Assembly: GCA_038320345.1 (NCBI GenBank)
Contig: JBBQED010000001.1
Coordinates: forward strand, 300,553-364,552
Reading direction: 5' to 3'
DNA: 64,000 nt
Origin: JBBQED01 sp038320345
GTDB taxonomy: Bacteria > Bacteroidota > Bacteroidia > AKYH767-A > OLB10
Shown: one piece after another, positions 51,557 to 60,815 of the stretch
Position numbering within the stretch: position 1 is the first letter of the stretch
Layout of the letters: every line of letters starts with the position of its first letter
Notes under the pieces: generated by a model
Told to the model about the DNA's origin: nothing
The model's database searches: none
The model's input: only the letters and a program-made list of their open reading frames with translations
Program-made: the position numbers and the translations under genes

Positions 51557-53374
51557 ATGGCTGCAGGCAAGATTAAAGTACAAACGGAAAATATATTTCC
51601 TATCATTAAAAAGTTTCTTTATAGCGATCATGAAATTTTTCTGAGAGAATTGGTTGCTAATGCGGTTGATGCAACTCAAAAATTAAAAACCCTAACGTCA
51701 CTAGGAGAAAACACAACCGAGTTTGGAGATTTAACGATTGACATTAAAATTGATACTGCTGCAAAAACCCTTACCATCACCGACCATGGTATCGGAATGA
51801 CCGAAGAGGAAGTTGAAAGGTATATCAATCAAATAGCATTTTCAGGTGCTGAAGAATTTGTAAATAAATACAAAGATCAGACGGAAGGTCAACTCATCGG
51901 AAAATTCGGTCTTGGATTTTATTCTTCGTTCATGGTTGCATCGAAGGTAGATGTTTACACGCGATCATTTAAAGCGAATTCGGATGCCGAAGGCGTTTTA
52001 TGGACCTGTGATGGAAGCCCGGACTATCAAATTACTGCGCAAGATAAATCGGATCGCGGAACTGTGATTACGCTTCATATTGCAGAAGATGCTTTGGAGT
52101 TTTTAGAGCCTGCTCGAATTAAAACCTTACTGGATAAATATTGTCGATTCCTCCCGATAGAAATTCGTTTTGAGGAAAAGATTATTAACAATACACAACC
52201 TGCATGGACACGTCGACCAGCAGACCTAACGGACGAGGATTACAGAAATTTTTATCGTGAGCTTTATCCTACTGCAGAAGAACCATTGTTTTACATTCAT
52301 CTGAATGTGGATTATCCTTTTAACCTCACCGGAATACTTTATTTTCCGAGATTAAAACGTAATTTGGAAATTCAGAAAAATAAAATCCAGTTATATAGCC
52401 GTCAGGTATTTGTAACGGACGCAGTTGATGGCATCGTTCCGGATTTTCTAACACTCATGCATGGCGTTATTGACTCTCCGGATATTCCTTTGAATGTATC
52501 AAGAAGTTATTTACAGAGTGATGGAAATGTTAAAAAAATCAGCAATCATATTCTGAAAAAAGTTGCTGATAAATTAGAAGAACTCTTTAAAGAAAACCGT
52601 ACTGATTTTGAAGAAAAGTGGGATGATATCGGAGTATTTATTAAGTACGGGATGCTCAGTGAAGAAAAATTCTATGATCGCGCTAAGTCCTTTTGTCTGT
52701 TAAAAAATACAGACAAGAAATACTTCACTTTTGAAGAATATACTAATTTGATTACACTCAATCAGGAAGATAAAAACAAGAAAGTTATTTATCTATATTC
52801 TTCCAATGAGCAGGATCAACATACTTATATTGATAGTGCGAAAAACAGAGGCTATGATGTATTGCTGATGGATGGTCAAGTAGATACGCATTTTGTAAAT
52901 TTCCTTGAGCAGAAACTAGAGAATAGTTCATTTGCACGGGTAGATGCAGATACTATTGACAAACTCATTCAGAAAGAAGATAAGAAAGAATCTTCATTAT
53001 CTGAAGAACAGCAAAATACACTGAAGACAATTGCAGAAGCGATAGTAAGTAAGGAGCACTATGCAGTAACTTTGGAAGCACTTACGGCTGAAGATGCCCC
53101 AGTGATGATCACCCGACCTGAATTTATGCGGAGGATGAAAGAAATGGCGGCAATGGGTGGCGGCTATGATTTTATGGGTAATATGGGCGATCATTATAAC
53201 CTGATAATGAATACCAATCATCCTTTGATCATAAAAGTTTTGGAGGAAACGGATCCAGAAAAGCAGAATGGAGTAATTCGTCAAACGATAGATTTGGCAA
53301 TGTTATCTCAGGGACTTCTGAAAGGGGAAGCGCTCACGAAATTTATCCGTCGAAGTGTGGATCTGATCGCATAA
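51557..53374 (+). CDS. htpG: Molecular chaperone HtpG (Hsp90)
   Basis: A 605-residue Hsp90. The N-terminal ATPase has the GHKL motifs ELVANAVDAT (~30), DHGIGMTEEEV (~78), IAFSGAEEF and GKFGLGFYSSF (~117). The middle domain has the conserved RDLDxxLNVSR-type PDIPLNVSRSYLQ (~312) with the catalytic Arg. The C-terminal dimerisation domain ends near residue 600. The length is slightly shorter than the ~625 of E. coli. It refolds proteins under stress. It is divergent from the biosynthetic operon and may share control elements. Confidence 0.97.
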   Translation: MAAGKIKVQTENIFPIIKKFLYSDHEIFLRELVANAVDATQKLKTLTSLGENTTEFGDLTIDIKIDTAAKTLTITDHGIGMTEEEVERYINQIAFSGAEEFVNKYKDQTEGQLIGKFGLGFYSSFMVASKVDVYTRSFKANSDAEGVLWTCDGSPDYQITAQDKSDRGTVITLHIAEDALEFLEPARIKTLLDKYCRFLPIEIRFEEKIINNTQPAWTRRPADLTDEDYRNFYRELYPTAEEPLFYIHLNVDYPFNLTGILYFPRLKRNLEIQKNKIQLYSRQVFVTDAVDGIVPDFLTLMHGVIDSPDIPLNVSRSYLQSDGNVKKISNHILKKVADKLEELFKENRTDFEEKWDDIGVFIKYGMLSEEKFYDRAKSFCLLKNTDKKYFTFEEYTNLITLNQEDKNKKVIYLYSSNEQDQHTYIDSAKNRGYDVLLMDGQVDTHFVNFLEQKLENSSFARVDADTIDKLIQKEDKKESSLSEEQQNTLKTIAEAIVSKEHYAVTLEALTAEDAPVMITRPEFMRRMKEMAAMGGGYDFMGNMGDHYNLIMNTNHPLIIKVLEETDPEKQNGVIRQTIDLAMLSQGLLKGEALTKFIRRSVDLIA

Positions 53375-53529
53375 AATTAGAATGCTTTGAATTATGCAGA
53401 TAAAGATTTCGGAAAAGAGCCATGAAAATGTTGTAATGCTTACATCCTCAAAGTACTAGCGGAATTACTAACCTAAACAGAAGTTTTTAACAATTGCTGT
53501 ACGTGCATAGAGGTACCGAGGCAATTTGT

Positions 53530-53537
53530 TATTTTTG
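53530..53537 (+). promoter_or_regulatory. -7 box of the DUF3127 gene
   Basis: TATTTTTG matches TAnnTTTG and ends 19 bases before the chosen ATG at 53557, supporting that start over the longer open frame. Confidence 0.5.
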
Positions 53538-53556
53538 GAACATAATACAGACGACT

Positions 53557-53955
53557 ATGAGCCTTGAATTAATTTGTAAATTATTGCAATCACTTCCTGA
53601 ACAAACGGGCACCGGAAAAAACGGTCCATGGGTAAAACAAGAGATGATTGTTGAAACAGAAGAACAATACCCGAAGAAGGTAGCATTAAGTGCCTGGGGA
53701 GATATGGTAGGCCAGTTTAAATCCTACGCACCTGGAACACGCCTGAAGGTAAGTATCCGAATTGAATCACGTGAATATAATGGCCGTTGGTACACAGATG
53801 TTCGTCCTTGGCGTGCAGAAGTACTAGATGCGGGTGCAAATACTTCCGCTCCTAACGCTTACGCATCACCGCAACCCTCTTATTCCGGAATGCCTGAGCC
53901 TGTTGCTAGTCCAATGAGTAGTGCTCCTGCAGATAATGATGATCTACCATTCTGA
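53557..53955 (+). CDS. DUF3127 domain protein (SSB-like fold)
   Basis: A 132-residue protein. The DUF3127 domain covers ~1-90, with LQSLPEQTGTGKNGPWVKQEMIVETEEQYPKKV and YNGRWYTDVRPWRAE as conserved strands; the tail is rich in Pro, Ser and Ala and ends in acidic DDLPF, just as in single-stranded DNA-binding proteins. This suggests an OB-fold nucleic-acid-binding protein with an SSB-type C-terminal tip. I chose the internal ATG at 53557; upstream residues in the open frame are not protein-like. Confidence 0.88.
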   Translation: MSLELICKLLQSLPEQTGTGKNGPWVKQEMIVETEEQYPKKVALSAWGDMVGQFKSYAPGTRLKVSIRIESREYNGRWYTDVRPWRAEVLDAGANTSAPNAYASPQPSYSGMPEPVASPMSSAPADNDDLPF

Positions 53956-53974
53956 TCACGTTTCTTAACTATAG

Positions 53975-54006
53975 AAAAGCCGCCTTCTAAAGAGGTGGCT
54001 TTTTTT
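53975..54006 (+). terminator. Rho-independent terminator
   Basis: An 11-bp stem with one G-U pair (AAAAGCCGCCT/AGGTGGCTTTT) followed by a T-run, 20 bases after the DUF3127 stop. Confidence 0.85.
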
Positions 54007-54102
54007 ATGATTAATCATTTCAGTATTATCTAAGATCGTTCAAAGTACGTATTCATGAATTGTTTTTAATTTTGAAACCAGATCCAACCTATATTAAGAA
54101 TC

Positions 54103-56280
54103 ATGAGTACTAAATTATCGCGAATCCTCCTTCCTATTTTATTGTTCTTCACATTTACGAGTACTTGCTTTGCTGATGAAGGAATGTGGTTTCCACAATT
54201 ATTACAGCAACTTAATGCTCCAGAAATGCGCCTTAAAGGATTACAGATTCCAGTTGAAGAACTGTATAGCACCCATAAAAATACATTGAAAGATGCTGTA
54301 GTTTTATTTGGAGGAGGTTGTACGGCAGAATTGATTTCAAAGCAGGGTTTATTACTCACCAATCACCATTGTGGATTTTCTCAGATTCAGGATCATAGTT
54401 CACTTGAGCATAATTATTTGAAAGATGGATTTTGGGCAAAAACTTTTCAGGATGAAATACCTTGTCCAGGTTTAACAGTAACTTTTGTAATTAGTATTGA
54501 CGATGTAACTGCTCAATTCAATAGTGTATTAACAGATGAAATGACAGAGTCGCAGCGTAATGAAAAGATTAAAGAGATTGCAGCTCAAGTAGAGAAGAAA
54601 GCTATTGAAGGCAACAAGTATGATGCTAAAGTAAGGCAGTTTTTTTCGGGCAATGAATTTTATCTCATCCTTACAGAAACTTTTAAAGATATTCGCTTAG
54701 TAGGAACACCTCCTTCTTCCATAGGTAAGTTTGGAGGAGATACAGATAATTGGATGTGGCCCCGTCACACGGGCGATTTTTCTATGTTCCGCATTTATGC
54801 CAACAAAGAAAATGGAACTGCAGAATACAGTGCAGACAATGTTCCATATACGCCACGAAAATCGTTTACTATTAATTTGAATGGAGTTCAGGAAGGTGAT
54901 TTTACCATGGTTTATGGTTTCCCTGGAAGGACACAAGAATACATCTCCTCTTATGCTATAAATGCGCTGGTCACAATTACCAATCCTGATAGAGTTAAGG
55001 TACGCGATGTGCGCTTAAAGATTATGGGAGATGCTATGCGGAGTTCTGAATTGTTACACATTAAATATGCAGCAAAGCAAGGGAGCATTAGTAATGGTTG
55101 GAAAAAATGGAAAGGGGAATCAAAAGGAATACTTGAAGCAAACGGAGTACAACGTAAAAAAGAATTTGAAATAGATTTTCAATCATGGGCGGATAATGAT
55201 CCAACTAGAAAACGTAAGTATGGAAATCTTTTGCCTTCTTTCGAAAAGATCTATACGGAAAATGCTCCTTATATGATGACGAATGATTTTTATTCAGAAG
55301 CTATGTTTGGTATTGAGGCCGTGAATTATACAATGGCCTTTCGCACCTTAGTAGATCTTGCATCCGCGGAAAAACCTGATCTGGAAAAGGTGAAAATAGA
55401 ATCTGAGAAACTAAGAAAGGGAGCTGCGGATTACTTTAAGGATTATGATGCAGCAACGGATCAACTCATGACAGCATCATTATTGAAAATGTTTGATCAG
55501 CAAGTTGCCGATTCTTTAAAACCCGATTATTTCCTTGCGCTGCGAAATAGATATCATACCGATTATACAAGACTTGCCAAGGATTTTTTTAATCAATCTG
55601 TTTTCGTTTCTCAGGATAAAATAATCACATTGTTAACTGATTTTAACAGTAGCAAATTGAAGAAAATAAAGAAGGATCCATTTTATGAGTTGATGTTTGA
55701 AGTTTCTGATTATTACAAAATTAAGATCACAGATAAGATGATCAAGATGAATTCCTCATTGGCTAGATTGAATCGATATTATATGGAAGGACAAAGAGAA
55801 TTTCAACCGGATCGAAAATTTTATCCGGATGCGAACAGTACTTTACGCCTTACTTATGGACAAGTTAGAGGATATGTTTCCAGAGATGCAGTTTATTATA
55901 ATTTGGGAAGTACCTTAGATGGAATGATGGAAAAATATATTCCAGGAGATGAAGAGTTTGATCTTCCCGCTCGATTAGTTGAACTGTATAATAAGAAAGA
56001 TTATGGTCCTTACGGAGTAAAAGGTACGGTTCCAGTTTCATTTGTGGCCACGAATCATACAACAGGAGGTAATTCTGGGAGTCCTGTGCTCAATGCTTTT
56101 GGGCAATTGATCGGCACTAACTACGATAGGGTTTGGGAAGGTACCATGAGTGATGTAATGTTTAACCCTGAAATCTGTAGAAATATTACATTAGATATTC
56201 GCTTTACTTTATTTATTGTGGATCGGTTTGCGGAAGCGCAGCGGTTAATGGAAGAAATGGATATTATTTATCCTCATTAA
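54103..56280 (+). CDS. S46 family dipeptidyl-peptidase, DPP11-like
   Basis: A 725-residue periplasmic serine peptidase that removes dipeptides from peptide N-termini. The signal peptide ends after CFA (~24). S46 signatures: GGGCTAELISKQGLLLTNHHCGF (catalytic His at 88-89), DNWMWPRHTGDFSMFRIYA (~210), and GGNSGSPVLN with nucleophile Ser ~658. Eighteen residues after this Ser is Arg ~676 (NYDRVWEG); in Porphyromonas enzymes that position is Arg in the Asp/Glu-specific DPP11 and Gly in DPP7, so acidic P1 specificity is predicted. It is a single-gene unit. Confidence 0.94.
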   Translation: MSTKLSRILLPILLFFTFTSTCFADEGMWFPQLLQQLNAPEMRLKGLQIPVEELYSTHKNTLKDAVVLFGGGCTAELISKQGLLLTNHHCGFSQIQDHSSLEHNYLKDGFWAKTFQDEIPCPGLTVTFVISIDDVTAQFNSVLTDEMTESQRNEKIKEIAAQVEKKAIEGNKYDAKVRQFFSGNEFYLILTETFKDIRLVGTPPSSIGKFGGDTDNWMWPRHTGDFSMFRIYANKENGTAEYSADNVPYTPRKSFTINLNGVQEGDFTMVYGFPGRTQEYISSYAINALVTITNPDRVKVRDVRLKIMGDAMRSSELLHIKYAAKQGSISNGWKKWKGESKGILEANGVQRKKEFEIDFQSWADNDPTRKRKYGNLLPSFEKIYTENAPYMMTNDFYSEAMFGIEAVNYTMAFRTLVDLASAEKPDLEKVKIESEKLRKGAADYFKDYDAATDQLMTASLLKMFDQQVADSLKPDYFLALRNRYHTDYTRLAKDFFNQSVFVSQDKIITLLTDFNSSKLKKIKKDPFYELMFEVSDYYKIKITDKMIKMNSSLARLNRYYMEGQREFQPDRKFYPDANSTLRLTYGQVRGYVSRDAVYYNLGSTLDGMMEKYIPGDEEFDLPARLVELYNKKDYGPYGVKGTVPVSFVATNHTTGGNSGSPVLNAFGQLIGTNYDRVWEGTMSDVMFNPEICRNITLDIRFTLFIVDRFAEAQRLMEEMDIIYPH

Positions 56281-56422
56281 TTTTCAGCATTTGCAATGTA
56301 TTGATAATTGCTCCTCCAAGAATTTGTTGAGTAGCCATTATTTATCATAGGCAGAGCTCAGCACTTAAATAAATTCCTTCGAGTTGTAACAATTTTTTTT
56401 GGATGCAGCAGGAATAGTTGTT

Positions 56423-57196
56423 TCAGTTGGATTTAAGCGGAAATGAAGGTTTGCCATATAAAGCACGAAGAAGTGTGAACGTAGCCAATAAAAAATAAAG
56501 TAATCCAACAGTTATTGTTGCCGCTATGTTTTTCAGCACATAAAACGATAAAAGCGGAAGTACTTGAAGTGCATGCATTCCAATAAAATGAGCTACTCTA
56601 GGATCACCATATTTTGTGCTCCAATTTAAGAATGGAATCCCAGGACCGCCATCTGTTCCACCAATAGTATGCGCAAGACGTGCACCCATCAGAAAGCCTT
56701 CGAAGGAAAAGATGATGAAGATTAAAATACCGATGCGGATACTCCACAGATAATATTCAGGGAGTTGTGGAAAGTCGTTTATGAAAAACAAGAATCCGAC
56801 ATAAGCTGTGTAGAACACTAATGCAGATATTGCTAGTCCCATCAAGGTAAACATGAAACTATAAAATGGAGAACTATTATTGAAATGAGAAAGCTTACCT
56901 CTTGCAGCTTGTATGGCAATGTACACCACTTCAAACCCCAATAAAATTACTACCCACCAACTATAGGTAATCGTATCGAAATTTAATAAATAAGTACAGT
57001 ATAAACCCATGGTCCAAGAAAACAAACCAATTGATAGCGCAAACTTGATTGGTTTATACCATTTATTAGCACCTGCAACTTTCCCAGTATTCACTGTGGA
57101 AAGTAGGAGGAATAGAACTGCAAGAAGGAAGCAACTTAAACCAAAAGCATATAAAATTATATTCTCATTCTTTAGTGTACTAATCAATTCAATCAT
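56423..57196 (-). CDS. Conserved hypothetical membrane protein, seven helices
   Basis: A 257-residue protein with about seven predicted membrane helices and short loops. Notable polar motifs are NKWYKPIKFALS (after helix 1), GGTDGGPGIPFLNWS and GDPRVAHFIGMHALQVLPLL, the last placing two His in a predicted helix. I do not recognise the family. It has no signal peptide or extra domain. Its downstream end faces the convergent S46 peptidase gene, and it follows the DUF1624-like gene on the same strand with 62 bases between them. Confidence 0.75.
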   Translation of the reverse strand: MIELISTLKNENIILYAFGLSCFLLAVLFLLLSTVNTGKVAGANKWYKPIKFALSIGLFSWTMGLYCTYLLNFDTITYSWWVVILLGFEVVYIAIQAARGKLSHFNNSSPFYSFMFTLMGLAISALVFYTAYVGFLFFINDFPQLPEYYLWSIRIGILIFIIFSFEGFLMGARLAHTIGGTDGGPGIPFLNWSTKYGDPRVAHFIGMHALQVLPLLSFYVLKNIAATITVGLLYFLLATFTLLRALYGKPSFPLKSN

Positions 57197-57258
57197 CTTT
57201 ATAGGAAGAAATTAATCTTCTAATTATTAGGAATTACTATTTCCAGTTTTTATCCACA

Positions 57259-58431
57259 TTAAAAATAACTCAGCCACTTTTTATCTTTATTATTTTGCTT
57301 GTAGACATCAAATTTTTTGCAAAAGGGATAGAGGAATGCAATGATTCCGATCCAGATTAAATACAGTACACCTAAACTAACACCATATCCTTTTGTTTCG
57401 GGGATCTTTGTTATCCAGAAAGGAAGGATCATTAGATGCCAACCAAATCCGGAGAGTTCAGCATATAACATAGCTAGCAAGTGAATCAAATATAAGTGCA
57501 GGATATAGTAGAAGAAGGGAACTCTCCCGAACGTGGAAAAGAAATTGACGACTCTTCCTCTGAGATGTTCAAAATTTGCTAGAAAGAGAAATGCAGCTCC
57601 TAATGTCATCAAAAGATAACAGAGAGAAGGTGGATATTTGGTTGGATTTAGAAAGGAGATTAAATCTTTTGGAAGATAACCATAACTCTGCCATGGCTTC
57701 GGATCACCGTAGAGATTTGTCCAACGAATTATTACAAATAGAATGAGGGAAGTTATTCCGATAAGATTGAAGAGTTTTTTTCGATCAGAGGGGAGTACTG
57801 CTTTATCATAGTAAGTACCAAAATAATACCCGAGTGCCATAACTGCAATCCAAGGGATTAAGGGATATGCCACAATTAAACGATAGCCATTTGATAAATC
57901 GAAGACATGAAACTCATGAAGGATGGACCACATTTTATTATTCTCAAAATGTACATTATCGAGTAAATTATGACCGAAGATCAAGATGAGAGAAAAGGCA
58001 AGGATAATTTTTTGGGGAAGATGAATGAGCGCTGCGAGTGCGATCATACTTATTCCTAATGACCAGATCACCAATAATCCTGGTGTTCTAAATTGGACAT
58101 CAAAAAACCATGCGAAATTGACAAGGGTAAGTTCAACAATCACTAGCCAGATTCCTCGACTTAATAGAAAACGGGAGAGTTCATTTTTAGTTTTTCTTTT
58201 ACCGACCATACATGCCGAAACACCAGCGAGAAAACTAAATGCTGGAGCGCAAAAGTGAGTAATCCAACGGGTGAAGAAAATCGGCAAGGTGCTTTGTACA
58301 GGATCTGCGGGATCAAAATAATAAGCCGCGCCATGAAAGTAATCTCTTACATGATCAAGTGCCATAATTACCATCACCATCCCCTTAAGGAGATCAATGG
58401 ATTCGATACGGTTACGAGCGGGAATCGTCAT
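57259..58431 (-). CDS. DUF1624/HGSNAT-like membrane acyltransferase
   Basis: A 390-residue polytopic membrane protein (about ten helices). The start RIESIDLLKGMVMVIMALDHVRDYFHG is the hallmark of the heparan-alpha-glucosaminide N-acetyltransferase-like (DUF1624) family, with the conserved His-Asp near the first helix. Members may transfer acetyl groups across the membrane to sugars, but bacterial substrates are not known. It is separated from the downstream hypothetical membrane protein by 62 bases. Confidence 0.88.
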   Translation of the reverse strand: MTIPARNRIESIDLLKGMVMVIMALDHVRDYFHGAAYYFDPADPVQSTLPIFFTRWITHFCAPAFSFLAGVSACMVGKRKTKNELSRFLLSRGIWLVIVELTLVNFAWFFDVQFRTPGLLVIWSLGISMIALAALIHLPQKIILAFSLILIFGHNLLDNVHFENNKMWSILHEFHVFDLSNGYRLIVAYPLIPWIAVMALGYYFGTYYDKAVLPSDRKKLFNLIGITSLILFVIIRWTNLYGDPKPWQSYGYLPKDLISFLNPTKYPPSLCYLLMTLGAAFLFLANFEHLRGRVVNFFSTFGRVPFFYYILHLYLIHLLAMLYAELSGFGWHLMILPFWITKIPETKGYGVSLGVLYLIWIGIIAFLYPFCKKFDVYKQNNKDKKWLSYF

Positions 58432-58587
58432 TTTAAGGTTTGGATATTAACTAAGATCAGATAGGAAACTAAGCGAAAATAATAATTTCACAATCTTAAG
58501 GCCTGATTACTTCACCGAAAAAGAAGAGGAGTAGAAAATTTGATGGTGCTGAAAATCACCACTGGCAGAGGGATTGGAGCGAACATC

Positions 58588-58641
58588 CTTTTTGTGCTTG
58601 CACAAAAAGATAAAGCGGAAAGCGCGACCCCGCTTGCGGGG
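58588..58641. repeat. Two adjacent palindromes, dispersed-repeat-like
   Basis: A perfect 10-bp stem CTTTTTGTGC/GCACAAAAAG with a 2-base loop (58588-58609) is followed after 18 bases by CCCCGC/GCGGGG, again with a TT loop (58628-58641). The combination resembles dispersed intergenic repeats seen in Bacteroidota. Confidence 0.6.
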
Positions 58642-58665
58642 ACTGCCCATACTATCTAAATGAGA

Positions 58666-58693
58666 AACGCCCGAAAGAAAACTTCCGGGCGTT
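58666..58693 (-). terminator. Terminator after lipoprotein gene
   Basis: An 8-bp stem AACGCCCG/CGGGCGTT with a 12-base loop lies 21 bases downstream of the lipoprotein stop on the minus strand. The T-tract is short. Confidence 0.6.
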
Positions 58694-58713
58694 ATAAAAA
58701 TTATTTATGTCGA

Positions 58714-59145
58714 TTAGAAATCGATGAATTCGAGGGAGCGAATAGAGCCTTTGCTGTCGGTGGCACTGAGATACATGACATCGCCGCTTAACTCAGAAAC
58801 GGTCCATTTACGATTGAGGTCTTCGGAAAGGAAACCCGAATTGGTATATCCACTATAAGTGAAACCGCTGAGGTGTACATAAGCTTTAGACACTTTTGTA
58901 TCTACACTATATGAACCCACAATTGTAGTGTCGGTGTTTGCATTCAGTTTGAAAGTAACGGCAACACTTCCGTTGGCAAAAGACCAGATTTCTTTGCGCG
59001 TATCGGTGAGGTTAGGATATACGTATAACCAAGATTTTTGAATTTTGCTTTCCATCTTTTTCTCTGACTGGAAAAGGTCATTGCTATCGCATCCGGTTAA
59101 TACTAAACCAAAGAAGCCGGTTAGCAGCAGTAATACATTTTTCAT
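58714..59145 (-). CDS. Small hypothetical lipoprotein
   Basis: About 143 residues. I chose the Met at 59145, where MKNVLLLLTGFFGLVLTGC gives a lipoprotein signal with lipobox LTGC; the open frame runs 36 codons further without protein-like content. The mature part has alternating strand-like segments (SYSVDTKVSKAYVHLSGFTYSGYT) and no family that I recognise; a lipocalin-like fold is possible. A minus-strand TATCTTTG box (59191-59184) precedes it. Confidence 0.75.
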   Translation of the reverse strand: MKNVLLLLTGFFGLVLTGCDSNDLFQSEKKMESKIQKSWLYVYPNLTDTRKEIWSFANGSVAVTFKLNANTDTTIVGSYSVDTKVSKAYVHLSGFTYSGYTNSGFLSEDLNRKWTVSELSGDVMYLSATDSKGSIRSLEFIDF

Positions 59146-59183
59146 GCGCGTCGATTTTTTTCTATTAGTACGTGAATTCAAAT

Positions 59184-59191
59184 CAAAGATA
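59184..59191 (-). promoter_or_regulatory. -7 box of the lipoprotein gene
   Basis: Minus-strand TATCTTTG matches TAnnTTTG, 38 bases before the chosen start; its position within the longer open frame supports the shorter protein. Confidence 0.45.
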
Positions 59192-59221
59192 TACCTAATT
59201 TTTCGTAAAATATTACAACTT

Positions 59222-59719
59222 TTAGCTTTTTCCTTGCCGTATGCGATTTTCAATTGCTGTAGTGGAATAACCTGACACTAGAGGGACAGTTTCCACTTTC
59301 CCACCCCTAGCCATTACGATATCATGGCCTACAATTTCCTCAATTTTATAGTCGGCGCCCTTTACTAATACATCAGGTTGAACCAGTTTAATTAAATCGT
59401 AGGGAGTAGGTTCATCGAAGAATGTTACGAGGGAAATGCACCCTAATGCCGCCATCACCATTGAACGAGATCGTTCGTTATTTATTGGTCTCAAAGGACC
59501 TTTGATACGTGAAACAGAAGCATCGGTATTCAATCCTACGATCATTTTATCGCCGAAGTCGGCAGCCTGCGCTAAATAATCCACATGACCCAAGTGAAGT
59601 AGGTCAAAACAGCCATTTGTGAACACAATCTTACATCCTTGAGCTCTCCATTCCTGAATTATTTCGGCCAGTTTGGAGGTAGAGACGATTTTATTTTCCA
59701 GTTGATCCAGATGTGTCAT
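59222..59719 (-). CDS. rfaE2: D-glycero-beta-D-manno-heptose 1-phosphate adenylyltransferase (HldE C-domain type)
   Basis: A 165-residue nucleotidyltransferase. VFTNGCFDLLHLGHVDYL (~33-50) contains the HxGH motif, and YSTTAIENRI (~150) is the terminal conserved segment. It activates heptose-1-phosphate with ATP to form ADP-heptose for lipopolysaccharide core. It is the stand-alone equivalent of the C-terminal half of E. coli HldE; the kinase half is not in this window. Its start overlaps the end of the YbhN-like gene by 29 bases, indicating co-translation. Confidence 0.93.
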   Translation of the reverse strand: MTHLDQLENKIVSTSKLAEIIQEWRAQGCKIVFTNGCFDLLHLGHVDYLAQAADFGDKMIVGLNTDASVSRIKGPLRPINNERSRSMVMAALGCISLVTFFDEPTPYDLIKLVQPDVLVKGADYKIEEIVGHDIVMARGGKVETVPLVSGYSTTAIENRIRQGKS

Positions 59720-60716
59720 TCAATTTGGAAGATTTGGGTTTTGTGAAAAAGAACAGATAGATCATAGAGAGGGCACCTAATCCTATAAGTAATAACGTTT
59801 GAGTGCTATGAACCATTGTGGCGAATACTATTCCGTCACTTTCGCTCACCGCATAGAGGGTTAATCCCGCCGATACCAATAAGTGATATACGCCGATTCC
59901 ACCTTGAACGGGGGCGGTCATGGCTATACCACCAATCACCATCACAAAAAGAGCGGCTGAGGCATCGAGATGCGCAGTGCTTTCCAAAGCGGGGAAGCAA
60001 ACGAAGGTAACTAAGAAGTACATGACCCAGATAAACACAGAATGGAAGAGGAAAAGTCCTTTGTTTTTTAGTTTGGTGATGCTTTTAACTCCTTGGAAAA
60101 TACCGGCTAGGAGTTTCTGAATACGGATCACCAGTGCAGGCGGGTTATTCATACGAAGGATTCCGATTACGGTAGCTACACCAGCAATTAAGATGATTAC
60201 TACTATACCTACCAACACTGGAGACCCGGCTATCTTTTCCATGATAGGACCGAAAATATGTTCTTTTAGAAAGCCACCGAGGAGATCGAATTCAAGAATT
60301 GTTACCATGAGAATGCTGATTAACAACATAATAACATCGGCAATCCGTTCTACAATAACGGTTCCAACTAATTTATCAAAAGGAATTTCTTCGGATTTAT
60401 TTAGGGCTCCGCAGCGGCTTATTTCTCCCAGACGAGGGATTGCCATATTGGCCATATACCCAAACATAACGGCGTTAAATGTAGATAACAGGCGAGGTTT
60501 ATAGCCTAGTGGTTCCATGAGTTGGCGCCAGCGCATAGCACGACTCACAAGCGCGAGGATTCCTAATACTACAGATAATAAAAGCCACCAAGGATTGGCA
60601 TGTTTAATTTTTTCGAGTACCAGTCCAAAATCCTGATCGCGAAAGGTGAGCCATAACAATAGCGCTCCTATACCTAGGAAGATCAAATAACGCAACGGAG
60701 AAAGGAAACGCTTCAT
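59691..60716 (-). CDS. YbhN/lysylphosphatidylglycerol synthase-type transmembrane protein
   Basis: A 341-residue protein with about eight membrane helices, of the flippase-like domain family (UPF0104, the membrane half of MprF). Conserved stretches are SRAMRWRQLMEPLG (~58), FGYMANMAIPRLGEISRCGAL (~90) and GGIAMTAPVQGGIGVYH (~262). Members probably move lipids across the membrane. It follows panD by 99 bases and overlaps rfaE2 by 29 bases; the panC-panD-YbhN series is a common Bacteroidota arrangement. Confidence 0.92.
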   Translation of the reverse strand: MKRFLSPLRYLIFLGIGALLLWLTFRDQDFGLVLEKIKHANPWWLLLSVVLGILALVSRAMRWRQLMEPLGYKPRLLSTFNAVMFGYMANMAIPRLGEISRCGALNKSEEIPFDKLVGTVIVERIADVIMLLISILMVTILEFDLLGGFLKEHIFGPIMEKIAGSPVLVGIVVIILIAGVATVIGILRMNNPPALVIRIQKLLAGIFQGVKSITKLKNKGLFLFHSVFIWVMYFLVTFVCFPALESTAHLDASAALFVMVIGGIAMTAPVQGGIGVYHLLVSAGLTLYAVSESDGIVFATMVHSTQTLLLIGLGALSMIYLFFFTKPKSSKLNDTSGSTGK

Positions 60717-60815
60717 AGGCCGGATGCTTTATAGGAGGAATGAAAAGAGGAGTATCCCGGAGAGATTAAACGATAATCGAGGAGGAAGGGTTCCGGATTT
60801 CGTTGGGAAAGAGGG

